This document shows positions 1-10,600 of a DNA stretch of 14,412 nucleotides, piece after piece; position 1 is the stretch's first letter, and every line of letters begins with the position of its first letter. The position numbers were made by a program, and so were the translations under genes. The stretch covers positions 1-14,412 of the forward strand of contig JAOXYB010032553.1 in NCBI GenBank assembly GCA_028565635.1, written 5' to 3'. The notes under the pieces were generated by a model. It was not told the DNA's origin. It saw nothing but the letters and a program-made list of their open reading frames with translations, and did not search any database. Source of the stretch: Phoronis ovalis (Eukaryota; Phoronida; Phoronidae).

Positions 1-1186
1 ACTGGTTATATTGTTCTGACAACAAAATTTGTCATTCAGTTCAACATGACATTAACTGGCTCCTTAGTATGTAGACAAATTGATAGATTGATTGATTTTA
101 TTTTGGTACATGAAAATAATAAATACATAAAATAAATAAATTTATTTACAATACTTAAGAATGGTGTTCCTTCTCCAAGGATAACACATAAAGTTTAAAA
201 AAACTTATTTCCAATGTGGTACGGGTTGACATCAATTGTTTGAACTTTTATAAAATACAATAGGTATGTCTAAAATAAAATTGCCAAAAATTGTTCATGC
301 AGTTCTTCATATAAAGGACAACGAAAGACTGAGCAGTCTTTTTGTGAAATGTAGCGTCATATTTCAAAACTCAATTTTTTATCAGGGTTTATTATGAAAG
401 CAGCATATATGCCATATCATGCTCAATCTTATCACTGGATAATTACTCCTGGAATTGTGTACTTGTAAGCCTACATAACTATTTATTATATAATTCTTCT
501 GATGATAACACATTTTCTCCTGCATCATGTATTACGATTGCTTTTTAAGTAAGAAAATCTGCAAAGTAAAAAATATTAAATTATTTTTTATATATTTTGA
601 TATCAATCCTATATTAAAATATTGTAATGATTTAATCAAGAACTAATATACACTAGTACACTGTTAACAATGGAACATGTCACAGCCAGAATTCGACAGA
701 TAACAAAATGTGTAATCACAAGTAGCATGAACTATCAGTGTATACCTTGACTTTCACTTCAAGGTGACAATTATGTAGTAGGGTCACTCATCCAGGTTAC
801 GATAGCTACTTCTGTGATAAATTGCACAAATTTTATGACAAATATTTCATCAACTTAATTACATCAGGGTTTACTATATTCTACTTTTAAACATGTTTAA
901 CGATACAGCAACAAGCAGATAATATAAAACCGCGATATAAAAGAGAAAATAGAATTGCCAAAAAAAGTGGTCCGTGAACTGCCAAAACCGAAACAAATCA
1001 CGCAAAATTTCCTTATGTAAACTCAATAAAATTTCAACATGACCTGCTATTTAATTCTACACATGCCTCTACTGTTCTATTGTTAACAAATTTAACGCAG
1101 GATCCCTATACAAACCTCAAAAATGAATCCACAGTTTCGATCTTCCTCTCATCTTCCACAGGCTGCAATGGAAGTGTCCAACCCCT
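1..1186. other. AT-rich stretch without recognised gene
   Basis: No exon with family similarity and no convincing repeat was seen. It is probably intron 1 or upstream flank of the dehydrogenase gene. A short ATCAGGGTTTAYTAT string occurs twice (near 382 and 865). Confidence 0.5.
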
Positions 1187-1441
1187 GGTTCATATATCAC
1201 CGTCTAGATACTCCAACTTCAACTCCCACTACTTCTATGCATGGCCATTTGGAACTCCTGCGTTGGCACCCAGTGGGATAGGGGTACTTGCCAAAAACTT
1301 GATTGGTGTGTGAGACCAGGGTAAAACATGTTTACTGCAAGGTAAAAACTGAATTCAGGAGTTTCAAATGGTGTTGCATGAGTAGTGGAATTGAAGTTAG
1401 ATAATGAGAGAGCTAGTATCTGGAGAGTGATGTATGAACTC
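1187..1441. repeat. Imperfect long inverted repeat (fold-back)
   Basis: The left arm, 1187-1260, ends CCATTTGGAACTCCTG. The right arm, 1356-1441, begins CAGGAGTTTCAAATGG, its near complement. The arms also share AACTTCAAYTCC and GGTTCATAYATCAC blocks with small indels, around a spacer of about 95 bp. The open frames across it on both strands are products of the repeat. Probably a decayed transposon. Confidence 0.7.
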
Positions 1442-1497
1442 GTCCGGTAGGAATTACATAGATTTCGAAGTTGGAGCACTTTCACTGTAATTGGCTA

Positions 1498-1954
1498 CCG
1501 TATTTTCTCTAATAATCGCCCCGTTTTAATAATTGCCCCCCTCTAATAATCGCCCCCTCTGGTGACTAAAATAAATCAATAATTGCCCCCTCTCTAATAG
1601 TCGCCCCGGGGCGGCAATTTGAGTTGAAGACCCATTTGAATTAATATGAGATAATCACATTTTAATTCATTATTATGTCAGTATAGTTGATTAGCTCTTT
1701 TGTGGTTGATGTGTACTTATTAGTAATATTCCCCCAAAAAGTGCTTTGGCTCGCAAAACAAACTTCGGATCATCAGACATGTCCAATAATATGAGTTTTG
1801 TTATGTATGGTAAACAATAGAATTAAAAAATCTTAAATATTCATGCCAGGAGTATATAATCGCCCCTCTCTATTAATCGCCCCCTCTAATAATCTCCCCC
1901 GTAAAAGCATTTTTTTTAAATAATCACCCAGGGCGATTATTTGAGAAAATACGG
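1498..1954. mobile_element. MITE-like element with TA target duplication
   Basis: A 24-bp terminal inverted repeat, CCGTATTTTCTC...CGCCC at 1498-1521 and its complement at 1931-1954, has one mismatch. It is bordered by TA on both sides (1496-1497 and 1955-1956), as in Tc1/mariner-type insertions. Inside, TAATAATCGCCCC-like units recur at 1513-1609 and 1858-1905, with a CGCCCCGGGGCG palindrome near 1603-1614. No transposase frame, so non-autonomous. The superfamily is an inference from the TA flanks. Confidence 0.8.
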
Positions 1955-2065
1955 TATGTAAGTTTCCATGACTGTTCGCACAGCTCACGAGTCAGATTAT
2001 CAAGAGCTAGTGCAGAACGTCATGATCGAACCAGGACTAATAATAGGACAAAAAATATTATTTAG

Positions 2066-2873
2066 TTTACCACAGGGTGTTTTTCTTGGAAAACACATTT
2101 ACGACAGGGCAGGTATGACGGGTCCGTAAATTTTGACATTATTATTTATTTACCACAGGCCGGGACCACAAGGTACTTAGTGAATCTTACACAGGATATC
2201 TATTTCCGGAGAGTTATTTAGTTTTGATGTTTTTTCATTTACGACAGCGTATATGTTTGGTCTTTTATTTACCACAGGGTCGGGGTTTTTTACCCTGGGC
2301 CGCACACCCCTACCCGAATATTTTTGTCAAGTACCCCGGGGGTAAGTATCGATGGGCAATGTGTCCACCGGCAGGGGAGCTCAGGCAAATAAAAATATCA
2401 AATGGGTATATACACATGTTCCAACAAATTTTCATGTGAAACTGAAAGGGATATTTTTGGAGCATAACTTCTTATAGAGACTGCAAAATAACTTAAAATA
2501 GTATAAATATACAATGTCTATACAAAAAGTTTGTCTTCACAAATAAAATGTGTTACTATTAGGCTCTCGTTGGTATGTTTTCTGCCTAAATGAAATCACG
2601 AAAAGGGGTGAGTTTTAAGAGGTATGCCACTTGGTCTCTAAAATTTTTACTTCGATAGGCCAATACAACACGGCGTTTTTTCCAAATAAATTTTTTTAAG
2701 TACGACTGTGTGAATTTTGGAATCTAGAGTCACTCCACATTTGTATATAATGAGGCTTTTCAGCCTTTAATTTTAGTTATTACTTATCCATGGGGTATGC
2801 CTTTTTCAAATAATTTTTTAGCACTACATTTTCAATAAATAACTGATTAATATATTATATATGTACCACAGGG
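2066..2873 (+). repeat. Dispersed TTTACSACAGGG motif cluster
   Basis: Copies or close variants lie at 2066-2077, 2098-2109, 2149-2160, 2238-2249, 2268-2279 and 2862-2873, all on the + strand, with uneven spacing. A partial copy (TTTACCATGGG) lies near 2970. Nature unknown: possibly debris of a tandem repeat. The 2280-2390 part is GC-richer than its surroundings. Confidence 0.6.
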
Positions 2874-3060
2874 TGTACAGCAACAGCGGCATTTCTCAGG
2901 TTGTATATTTCCAGAATTTTATTTACCAGCTATATGATGCCCATTGACTGTTTTTTACAAAATATATTTTACCATGGGATGTATTTTTGGAATGCAGTTT
3001 TTGCTATGGGTTAAGATTTTTGTAAGCCTCAACCTACTCCCACCAAATTTACAAGCTTTT

Positions 3061-3121
3061 GGGGTGGGCATTATTAGGGGGTGCTTAATAGAAGGATGCA
3101 TGTTTATTTGAAAAAATACAG
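3061..3121. mobile_element. Decayed end of a TACCGTATTTTC-type element
   Basis: GTGGGCATTATTAGGGGGTG and the following TTATTTGAAAAAATACAG resemble the GGGCGATTATTTGAGAAAATACGG right end of the 1498-1954 element. No left end was found, so this is a relic at best. Confidence 0.45.
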
Positions 3122-3292
3122 TTGTGCTTGGTGTAAAATCGGGGTAAAAACATGAAGATTAATGAATATCTCAAAATGATCTCAGTTCAACTAAGTAACA
3201 GATCTGAAGTATTAAACTACAAAATTCGTTACACAGGTTTGTCAGTCGAGCAGAGATAATATATCACCCAATGATTTAAAAAATAATTCCAG

Positions 3293-3477
3293 GGAGTGGC
3301 ATTGGACGACTAATGGCTATTAAATTTGCAAAACTCGGTAGCTTACTGGTACTCTGGGATATTTCTGAGGAAGGCAATGAAGAAACAGCAAGAGAAATAA
3401 AAAAGTATGGCGGAAGAGCATACACCTATACCATAGATCTCTGTAACAGGGAAGCTGTTTATAAAACTGCTGAAAAG
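3293..3477 (+). CDS. SDR exon (cofactor-binding half of the Rossmann fold)
   Basis: The acceptor is AG at 3291-3292 and the donor GTAATA begins at 3478. The exon enters in phase 1 (needs one G from the previous exon to make Gly) and leaves in phase 0. It encodes [16 protein letters not shown], then LVLWDI and a helix rich in Glu/Lys. Confidence 0.93.
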
Positions 3478-6131
3478 GTAATATATGTTTAATGTGTCAG
3501 TGTATTATGTCAGATATATTCCCACAGCATGTGTCAATGCAGGACTTTCCAATACTTGCTTTATCACTGTGTGTCATTGTCACCGATTGTTTACTATTGG
3601 TTACTGAATGTTGGGCAATGTATGACATATTAGATAAACATCTAATTCCACAAATATCGCAAGCCATACTTTTTGCAAGATAGTAAAGGTGATGTCTGGC
3701 GTTCCTTATTGACAACGTTTTGAAACTTTATCACCTAGAAGAAAGATCCATTTTTTTTCTTTTTGACCTGTCATAATGTACACTTTCTCATACGTCTTTT
3801 GTAGCAAATAAGCCTGTCCTTTTAACAAATTAAGGACGTTATTTTTTTCATAAGGTGAAGCAGGAAGTTGGTACAGTAACAATTTTAATTAACAACGCTG
3901 GTATTGTTACTGGTAAGAAGTTTTTAGAGTCTTCTGATGAACTTATACAAAAGACATTACAAGTAAACACCATGGCTCATTTCTGGGTATGTATATATTG
4001 TATTGTATTGTATTGTATTATGGTTTAATTTAGCCACTACATGGTGTATTTTGTCATTGTAATTATTAAAGCTATGGGTCATTTTTATGCTGGGTGAGTA
4101 TGAAATATTCTCAATAAAATAATGAATTTGATGCTAATTAGATTTGACAATTAATGTGAAGATATTTTTTAAATTATTTGAATTATCAGTATAGTTTACT
4201 GTGTACTGTGAATTAATTCCCTATATCCTACATGGAATTTATTTCTGCTGTAAAGTTCTGATGTGATATGTAATTCTAACTGAAAAGAATGTTAATTACT
4301 AATTAATGTACATTGTTAAGAACCAAACTTCTTAGAGGAAGTTTTAAAATCTCCATCAGGGGTCACGTCTAGTTTGATGAAGATGTTGCTTGCATGATAC
4401 CAAAGAAAAGCTTTGTTTATAATCTTTATTGTACTTGCGAATTTTTGATTAAAAAGACACAAAAATGCAATTGGTATCTTTTCGCTGTATTCATTTCAGA
4501 CTGCCAAGTCTTTTTTGCCTGCTATGATGGAGAAAAACCATGGTCACTTAGTGACTATAGCTAGCTCTGCTGGCCTTGTTGGAGTTACTGGTTTAGCTGA
4601 TTATTGTGCTAGTAAATTTGCTGCTGTTGGTTTTCATGAAGCTATTAGCCAGGAATTAATAGCTCAGGGCAAAGATGGCATCCACTCGACCGTTGTATGT
4701 CCATACTATATTGATACTGGAATGTTTGATGGAGTTAAGTCAAGGTAATAGAAGTCTTCTTTATGCATACACATTTATTCATCCATGTGGATATTGCAGG
4801 CAAAATCTGCTATGATTGGCACACGGATACTCTCAAAGTTATCCGAATATTTTGGGAAAGCATTTTTGTATGAGCTACTGGTAGATGTCTCCATGATAAA
4901 AGATAGTCAACTGCTTTCTGTTTGATCTACATGCTCGTGAAATATTATTAATGGTTGCATAGCAGACCTGTGAAGAAACCACCCAATTTCTTGCAATAGT
5001 TTTGAAAATAAGAAGTTATAAAAATTATAGATTAACTCCCAAAAAACTTTCTTTTAGCTGCTCTATTTTTTATATGACTTGCACCCATTGCAGTGAAAAT
5101 GAGATTAAATGCCCGTAACCAATATTAAATAAGTATTTGCTGATTTATGCTTTTCACTTACTGAAACCTTCCTGATCAATTGTCTATTAAATAAAGTACA
5201 TATATTTATATCATTACGGTTAAACTTGCTCTTGAAAAGTTTGTTCAGTATTGTTTCTTCTTTGCAGGTTCCCCTGGATTCTACCAATTGTGAATCAAGA
5301 AGATGCGACAAACATCATAGTGGATGCTGTCCTGACCAATCAAGAAATGGTTATGATGCCAAAGCTTCTATACTTTTCAATCCCGCTAAAACTGTAAGAG
5401 TTAGGATATTTATCTTGCTTTTTTAACAAGACATTTGCCATGTCAAATGCCCATTACATCACATTGCTGCTTGTATGTGGTTTGCGAATCACATTTGACC
5501 CACTCCTTAAGGTTACTTTATAATGTCACAAGCCTAATACACCCACCCACTTATGGCCTTGGTGAACCCACCTTCAAATTGTCCAGTCAAGGCTTAATTT
5601 GTCCTCTTGGGAACAAGCATGGTTGCCAGTCAGCCATACTGGAAGTAATCTGGCTCAAAATTATACATAACTGTACTGTGACCTGTACTTACTGTGTTCC
5701 GAATATGAAGCTGATCGGAACAGTAAAAACTGAAGCGACGTATAATCTCACGAACAAACATGGTTGCTAGTTGGTCATCTTGGAAGTGATACAAATCAAA
5801 ATGATAACTATACTAACGTGTACCTTGACCTGTATATAACCTGCATCAAAACTCATACTTGAACTGTGTCCCTGACATAGTCATACATCGATGCAAACTG
5901 TAACAAGTTGCGATCACTAATTATTACAATGACACTGTTAACAAAAACCAATAATATGCCTTATCTTATGGGAATAATATTTTTGCTCCTGCATTTTCAG
6001 ACAATTTGTATAATTCATTAACTTCTTTAATTTGTAGGATACTTCCTGTCAAGTGTACTTTGGCACTGTCCAAATTTTTTGGTCTTGACACACTGATGAA
6101 TGCTTTCAAAGGTAGACAGAAAAGAGACTGA
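3293..6131 (+). CDS. SDR16C-type retinol/retinal short-chain dehydrogenase, 3' five exons (N-terminus missing)
   Basis: Exons 3293-3477, 3855-3986, 4500-4744, 5268-5393 and 6038-6131 join without frame breaks into about 260 residues ending at TGA 6129-6131. Visible parts, in order: the end of the glycine-rich cofactor loop (GSGIG, residues 1-5), Asp23 after the second strand (LVLWDI), NNAG at 75-78, and the catalytic tetrad Asn100, Ser128, Tyr141 and Lys145 (YCASK). [10 protein letters not shown] follows. Family knowledge: the RDH10/RDHE2 (SDR16C5) group are membrane-associated, mostly ER, enzymes that oxidise all-trans-retinol to retinal with NAD(P). [12 protein letters not shown] and [12 protein letters not shown] look closest to RDHE2, while VLWDI and VGFHE also fit RDH10. 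A 17-beta-HSD11/13-like role is the alternative. The first exon (membrane helix, TGxx) is missing: the first visible exon begins in phase 1, inside the Gly of TGAG. Family members are usually about 300-340 residues, so some 40 or more are absent. The gene is convergent with the zinc-finger gene. Confidence 0.93.
3855..3986 (+). CDS. SDR exon with NNAG and catalytic Asn
   Basis: The acceptor is ...TTTTTTCATAAG and the donor GTATGT begins at 3987. It is phase 0 at both ends, 44 codons. It encodes [20 protein letters not shown] and, near the end, VNTMAHFW, whose Asn is the fourth member of the SDR tetrad. Confidence 0.93.
3996..4019. repeat. (TATTG)n short tandem repeat
   Basis: Nearly five copies of TATTG directly downstream of the dehydrogenase donor at 3987, within the intron. 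Confidence 0.85.
4500..4744 (+). CDS. SDR exon with catalytic Ser, Tyr and Lys
   Basis: The acceptor is CATTTCAG and the donor GTAATA begins at 4745. It enters in phase 0 and leaves in phase 2 (AG joins G of the next exon to give Arg). It encodes [25 protein letters not shown] and [12 protein letters not shown]. The Ser-to-Tyr spacing of 13 residues and the Tyr-x3-Lys spacing match the family. Confidence 0.95.
5268..5393 (+). CDS. SDR exon, substrate-side/C-terminal part
   Basis: The acceptor is TTCTTTGCAG and the donor GTAAGA begins at 5394. It enters after two bases of a split codon and leaves in phase 2. It encodes [20 protein letters not shown] and [13 protein letters not shown]. The MPKLLYF block is typical of the C-terminal part of RDHE2-like enzymes. 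Confidence 0.9.
5427..5454 (+). repeat. Short dispersed repeat, copy 1
   Basis: CAAGACATTTGCCATGTCAA continuing to ATGCCCAT matches 14336-14363 with two differences in 28 bases, same orientation. Confidence 0.55.
5611..5885 (+). repeat. Imperfect tandem duplication, about 141-bp offset
   Basis: GAACAAGCATGGTTGCCAGT at 5611 recurs as GAACAAACATGGTTGCTAGT at 5752. Later blocks (GTACCTTGACCTGTA; CTGTGTCCCTGACATA) echo the first unit with indels. It lies within the dehydrogenase intron. A 111-codon open frame (5435-5770) crosses it but lies in the intron, so it is not taken as a gene. Confidence 0.6.
6038..6131 (+). CDS. SDR terminal exon with stop
   Basis: The acceptor is TTAATTTGTAG. One base completes a Leu codon, then [19 protein letters not shown] follows and the protein ends in the basic tail KGRQKRD before TGA at 6129-6131. 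Phase and the ILPVK block match the family C-terminus. There is no KDEL-like signal. Confidence 0.88.
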
Positions 6132-6745
6132 TTCCCATTGCTGATAAAAGTGTGATTTGTTTGACGTTATACTTGTCTAGTTATATATGCAAATGTGATC
6201 ATAGTGCTGATTGGTTGCCAAAGTTATTATCAAAACAAAGTTGCCGTAAAACATTTTAAATGAATATTTTATGTAAATTGATGACATTAATATTTTTAAT
6301 GTTTGATTTGTTATTTTTTGTGTTTACATCAAATATATTGTTATATTAATTTGTGTTGTAGACTGTTGAATAGAATTAGTCTGTTCTAGATCTACAGTTT
6401 TATTGGTCCGTAACATTAATTAGATTCTAAGCAAAATTTCGATTACTAGGTGAGAAATTTTGAACACAATATTTCTTGATTGGTCAGTTTGGAAATAATC
6501 GAGGAACAGCAAATACCCTTTATTTAACGGGGTGATTCAATTCCAATATTGTGAGTGAAAGTAACACCAAGTAGCTGCCAGCACAGTGAAGTTGAAGTAC
6601 AAATAATTGGAATTGATATCAAAACTCCTTGTTGTATCTGAGAGTGCATTCATTACATTGAAGTGTACTTCAAGTGTGATATATACTACAACCAATGTAG
6701 AAAACACTAGTTTATAATGCATAAATGTACTACTATGACAGTGCT

Positions 6746-6751
6746 AATAAA
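6746..6751 (+). promoter_or_regulatory. Candidate poly(A) signal of the dehydrogenase
   Basis: First AATAAA downstream of the TGA at 6131, giving a 3'UTR of about 0.6 kb. A second AATAAA lies at 6886-6891. The hexamer is common in AT-rich DNA, so support is weak. Confidence 0.35.
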
Positions 6752-6772
6752 ATTTACTCCGGTGATATGAAC

Positions 6773-6778
6773 TTTATT
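6773..6778 (-). promoter_or_regulatory. Candidate poly(A) signal of the zinc-finger gene
   Basis: AATAAA on the - strand (TTTATT on +), the first seen downstream of the 7528 stop, giving a 3'UTR of about 0.75 kb. It lies within 30 bp of the opposite-strand signal. Confidence 0.3.
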
Positions 6779-7527
6779 TTAATCATTCAACAAAATTTAC
6801 TGTGTATAAATGGGTTAAAACTATATAATTATTTTGATACATACATCCATATACTGTATTTAATATCTCTTCTGTATAATTTTAGAATAAATTTGACTTG
6901 TACTTGTATAAAGAAACATGCATGCCATATCTACCACCTTCTGAAAGTTTTTGTATGTTGTTGTATGTATTAAGAAACGGTATTTCCAACCCGAATAGCA
7001 TGAATTGTAAATTAGGAAAGAGTTTGTTAGCAGTTCCTTTGTTCTAAATCTGCTACAAAAGTATCCATCAAACAAGTGTGAAATACCCAAAGTAATATCA
7101 TTATTATATATATGTAACTAATGACTACTAGTAAATCCAAAAACTGCCAAGTAAAATACTTGCTTTTTTTTTTTTTTACTAAGACATAGGTTAAGTAAAA
7201 TTTATGATTATCAAATACACCATACTAATATTAGACATCATTTAGGCAATACTCTAGGACTGCTTACATTATACACCTAAACATAGATCTGTGGAACAAC
7301 TATTACTTGCGGTAATCACCAAATTTTGTGAGTTGCTCACAATGCTGCATGGAAATCCTTATTTTGGTTTCCTTGAACATACAGGAATCCTCCCATAAGT
7401 GCATCTGTTGTCTAGAACTGCCGGCTGTTCATATTCGACCCACATTCTGTGTTCACAATTGCGTGAATCTGCACACATCTGAAAGGCATTTCTTAAATGT
7501 CCTGCCCTTTCTCCAGCATTACTAGGA

Positions 7528-7610
7528 TTACTGTGAATCTTGCCCTTCGGGTGGATTCCATGTGACCAAAAGATACTGTTCTTTACCCTCACCAATTGCT
7601 GTTACATTGC
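7528..7610 (-). CDS. Zinc-finger gene, preferred terminal exon
   Basis: The acceptor is GAATTTCAG. Two bases complete a Gly codon, then NVTAIGEGKEQYLLVTWNPP and a short EGQDSQ tail lead to TAA (7530-7528). Phase 1 entry fits the 7847 donor. Support is splice site, frame and protein-like composition only. A competing terminal exon lies at 7647-7777. Confidence 0.55.
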
Positions 7611-10600
7611 CTGAAATTCAGAATGTTGCCAAGATATTTGCATACATTACGGTGAACATAGACTGGTAGCTTTGAATCTTGCACAAGATTCCATATATGC
7701 CTCCCTTATTCCATCGTCAGAAAGCATTTTTTCACAATGTTTGCAATTGCTTGTGTAAGCGATTTTTGTAGTGGAAACTGTTGTAATAAGGTATTAATAT
7801 AATTAAGAAATATCCCAAGGTTAGATTACCAAGGGTTTTCAGTTACCTGTTAACTGTGATGACATGTCAGCAAAGTTAATGCTATCTGTATCAGTCACAA
7901 CATTGGCAGCAGAAGTCCCAACACTAGATATGGCCACCATAGCAGTTTCAACATCAGCATCACCACTTTCTGTAAGAGAACCAGAAAATTTATAATTTGT
8001 TTTAATGTTGTAATGCAGCTTTTTTGTAAAAATGTTATATTCTGTTGCAAACTTCATACAGGGTACTAAAACGTAAATATTGCAAGAATACTTATTCACA
8101 GAGGCAATTTCTTAAAGCAGTGTAAACAACCAAAAGCTTCAGGGTCATGGTTGTAGTTCACCAGTTGTATACCTTTTTGATCATGTGACAAAGTAGAAAC
8201 CTTCAGAAATATGAAAGGTGGTAGCATCGATCACTCGACCTTTAATATGCATGCAATATTCTATTGTCTCATATATCCACAGCGATGACCTTGCATAACA
8301 ATACACTTTCTAAAAGTTTCTCAGTACTAAATGTTTAAAACATCTCAGAAACATGAACAATGTATAACTGACCCATAATCATCGCAGAAGGGTCTTCGGG
8401 ACTGCTAATCTGTGTTGTCATATCTTCTGCTGAGCTGATGAATTCAGCGTCTTGTCCTGTTCCAACTACATTTACTGTAATCTCTTGACCATTCTGAACA
8501 ATGGTGAAATTCTGACCGGAGACAAGCCCTGCAGAAAGACTTTGCAATGCCTCGGCAGCTTCATGGGACACAAGGTTATCGGCGAGTAATGTCTGTACAG
8601 TTTGAATGTCAACGCCCTCTGTAGTTTGGTTCTGGATATGTATACCAGAAGCAAGCTGTTGGGCAACCTGCATAGAAAAAAGGTTATAGGGTATAATGTC
8701 TGGTTAAAACAGTGTTCCGACTACTAAGTTAGCAAGTGAAACTATGTGTTTAACAGTTAACAGTTATTTTTAAACAATAATGTGACTACTGTTTACTTTG
8801 TTGCCAAATAAATAACAACAGGTGAATTTCTTCAAAAACTGTTTCCTTAATAATGAAATGATTTTAAACTTAGTACAAGTTTTTATACCAGGTTTTTCAA
8901 CAATAAAAATTGTGTGGTAACCAATTAGGAAATGCAATACTATTTTATCCAATGGTTTAATTAACGCAATTTGGATTGTCACTTCTGTCAAAGTCGGAAC
9001 AATTTTTAAATTTTTTGTATGACTATATTAGTTTGCTTTAAGTCAAACTCAATATTACTAACACATACCGTTTGTGGCAGGTGAATTTCACGCACTTCAG
9101 TTTCCTTCAGTTGCGGTGTAACAGACGGCTGTTTTCTTATTAATTTACGACCACTTTCAGACATTTCATCAGTTGACTTGATCAAGGTTGCAAGGTAAGC
9201 CGGATCTTCAAGAAGTTGTGCGTACTGTTCATGCTTTCGTTTGATGTGCCGACGAATGGTATGACGCCAACGACAAACTTCTGTGCAAAATTGACAGACA
9301 AACACAACACCACTATGGAAGTCGCGCATGTGTTTTTTCAGCTCAAATGACATTACAAATTTTCTGTCGCAATGTTCGCACTCGAACGTTTTCCCACGAG
9401 TGTGACCCAATTCATGTCTATGTAACTGTTCCGGATATTTGAAAGTTTTGTCACAATGAGAACAAGAAAAGTTACGTTTCCCAGTGTGCATCATCTCGTG
9501 CTTGATTAGATTCCCTTTCTGTCGAAACTGTTTCCCGCATGTTTCACATGGATACAATGGTGTGCCATCTGAGTGGAACTGCTTAATATGAGCATATAAT
9601 GTAGCAGGAGTCTTCAACAGTTTACCACACTGAATGCACTGACACTTCAACTCACTAGAGTGGACAGTTTTCTGATGTAAATCCTTTGCATGCTGGTGAA
9701 AGAAAGCCTTGCCACAAACATCACAAGTGAACAATTTTTCGCCATGAGTAAGTAGATGCTTGTTTAGGTTACTCTTAGTGAGGTAGGATTTTCCACATAC
9801 ATAACAAACATGTGGATCTTCTTGCACAATGGCATGTTTCCGTTTTTTAGTGCGGATAACTACCCCATCAGGCCGTTTACATGTGTGTGCATTGAGGTAA
9901 TCTTTGCGAAAAAACTTCTTTGAACAATGCTCACATTGATATTGGGGTGCTTGATGGGTAATAAGATGGCGTTCTAAATAGCGTGCATCTCGGAAACGTT
10001 TTCCACATTTATTACAATTCAAACCTTCTATCTTAAGATTTGTACAGTTTGGTATGTGGTTATTCATATTGGTCTTCCTAATGAATCTTTTATTACACTT
10101 CGGACAAGCAAAGGGATGGGTATGAGATTCCACGTGATTACGAAACAGTTCCGGATCAATGAATGTTTCCGGACAATACTGACAGACTATTTTACCTTCC
10201 TTCTCTACCAACTTATGTCCCAGGCATTCAATAGCGTGGCGTGTCAAATCGTCTTTGCGCACAAAAATCTCCGCACACAGTGAACACTGGAAGCGGTCAG
10301 TGTGCAATTTTTCATGACGAATAAGATATTTGTATTTGTTAAATGTCTTGCTACATTCTCTGCAACTGTAACTTGCATTAGGATCTTCAACCTGACAAAT
10401 ATGCGTATCAAAATTTTCTTTAATTGTATAGCTTTTTTCACACTTGTCACACTTATATTTGGATGCATGTTTAACCAAGTGATTTTCCAAACTAACTTTG
10501 CTACCGAAAACACGATAGCATTTAGTACATGCTATAATAGCGCCAGTATTTTCCCCTTTGAGCTGATCAGGATTACACACGGCCAAATGAGTGAGCAGGG

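Larger units (their letters stand above)
6132..7527. other. Tail-to-tail intergenic / 3'UTR zone
   Basis: Lies between the dehydrogenase stop (+) and the preferred zinc-finger stop (-). Short open frames on both strands show no recognisable protein. Contains a T-run near 7166-7178. Likely 3'UTR sequence of both genes. Confidence 0.55.

Noticed and set aside
1080-1485. Overlapping open frames on both strands
   Set aside because: They follow the inverted repeat; their content mirrors the repeat arms rather than a protein family.
2224-2439. 71-codon + strand open frame, with GGGGGTAAGTAT read as a donor for dehydrogenase exon 1
   Set aside because: The donor-like string is good, but the sequence before it reads KYPGG and not the expected hydrophobic anchor and TGAG.
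5435-5770. 111-codon + strand open frame as a small gene
   Set aside because: It lies within the intron between two well-supported dehydrogenase exons, overlaps a tandem duplication, and shows no recognisable protein content.
7359-7595. 78-codon - strand open frame as the terminal coding segment
   Set aside because: It overlaps the preferred last exon in another frame; that exon's frame fits the splice phase and this one does not.
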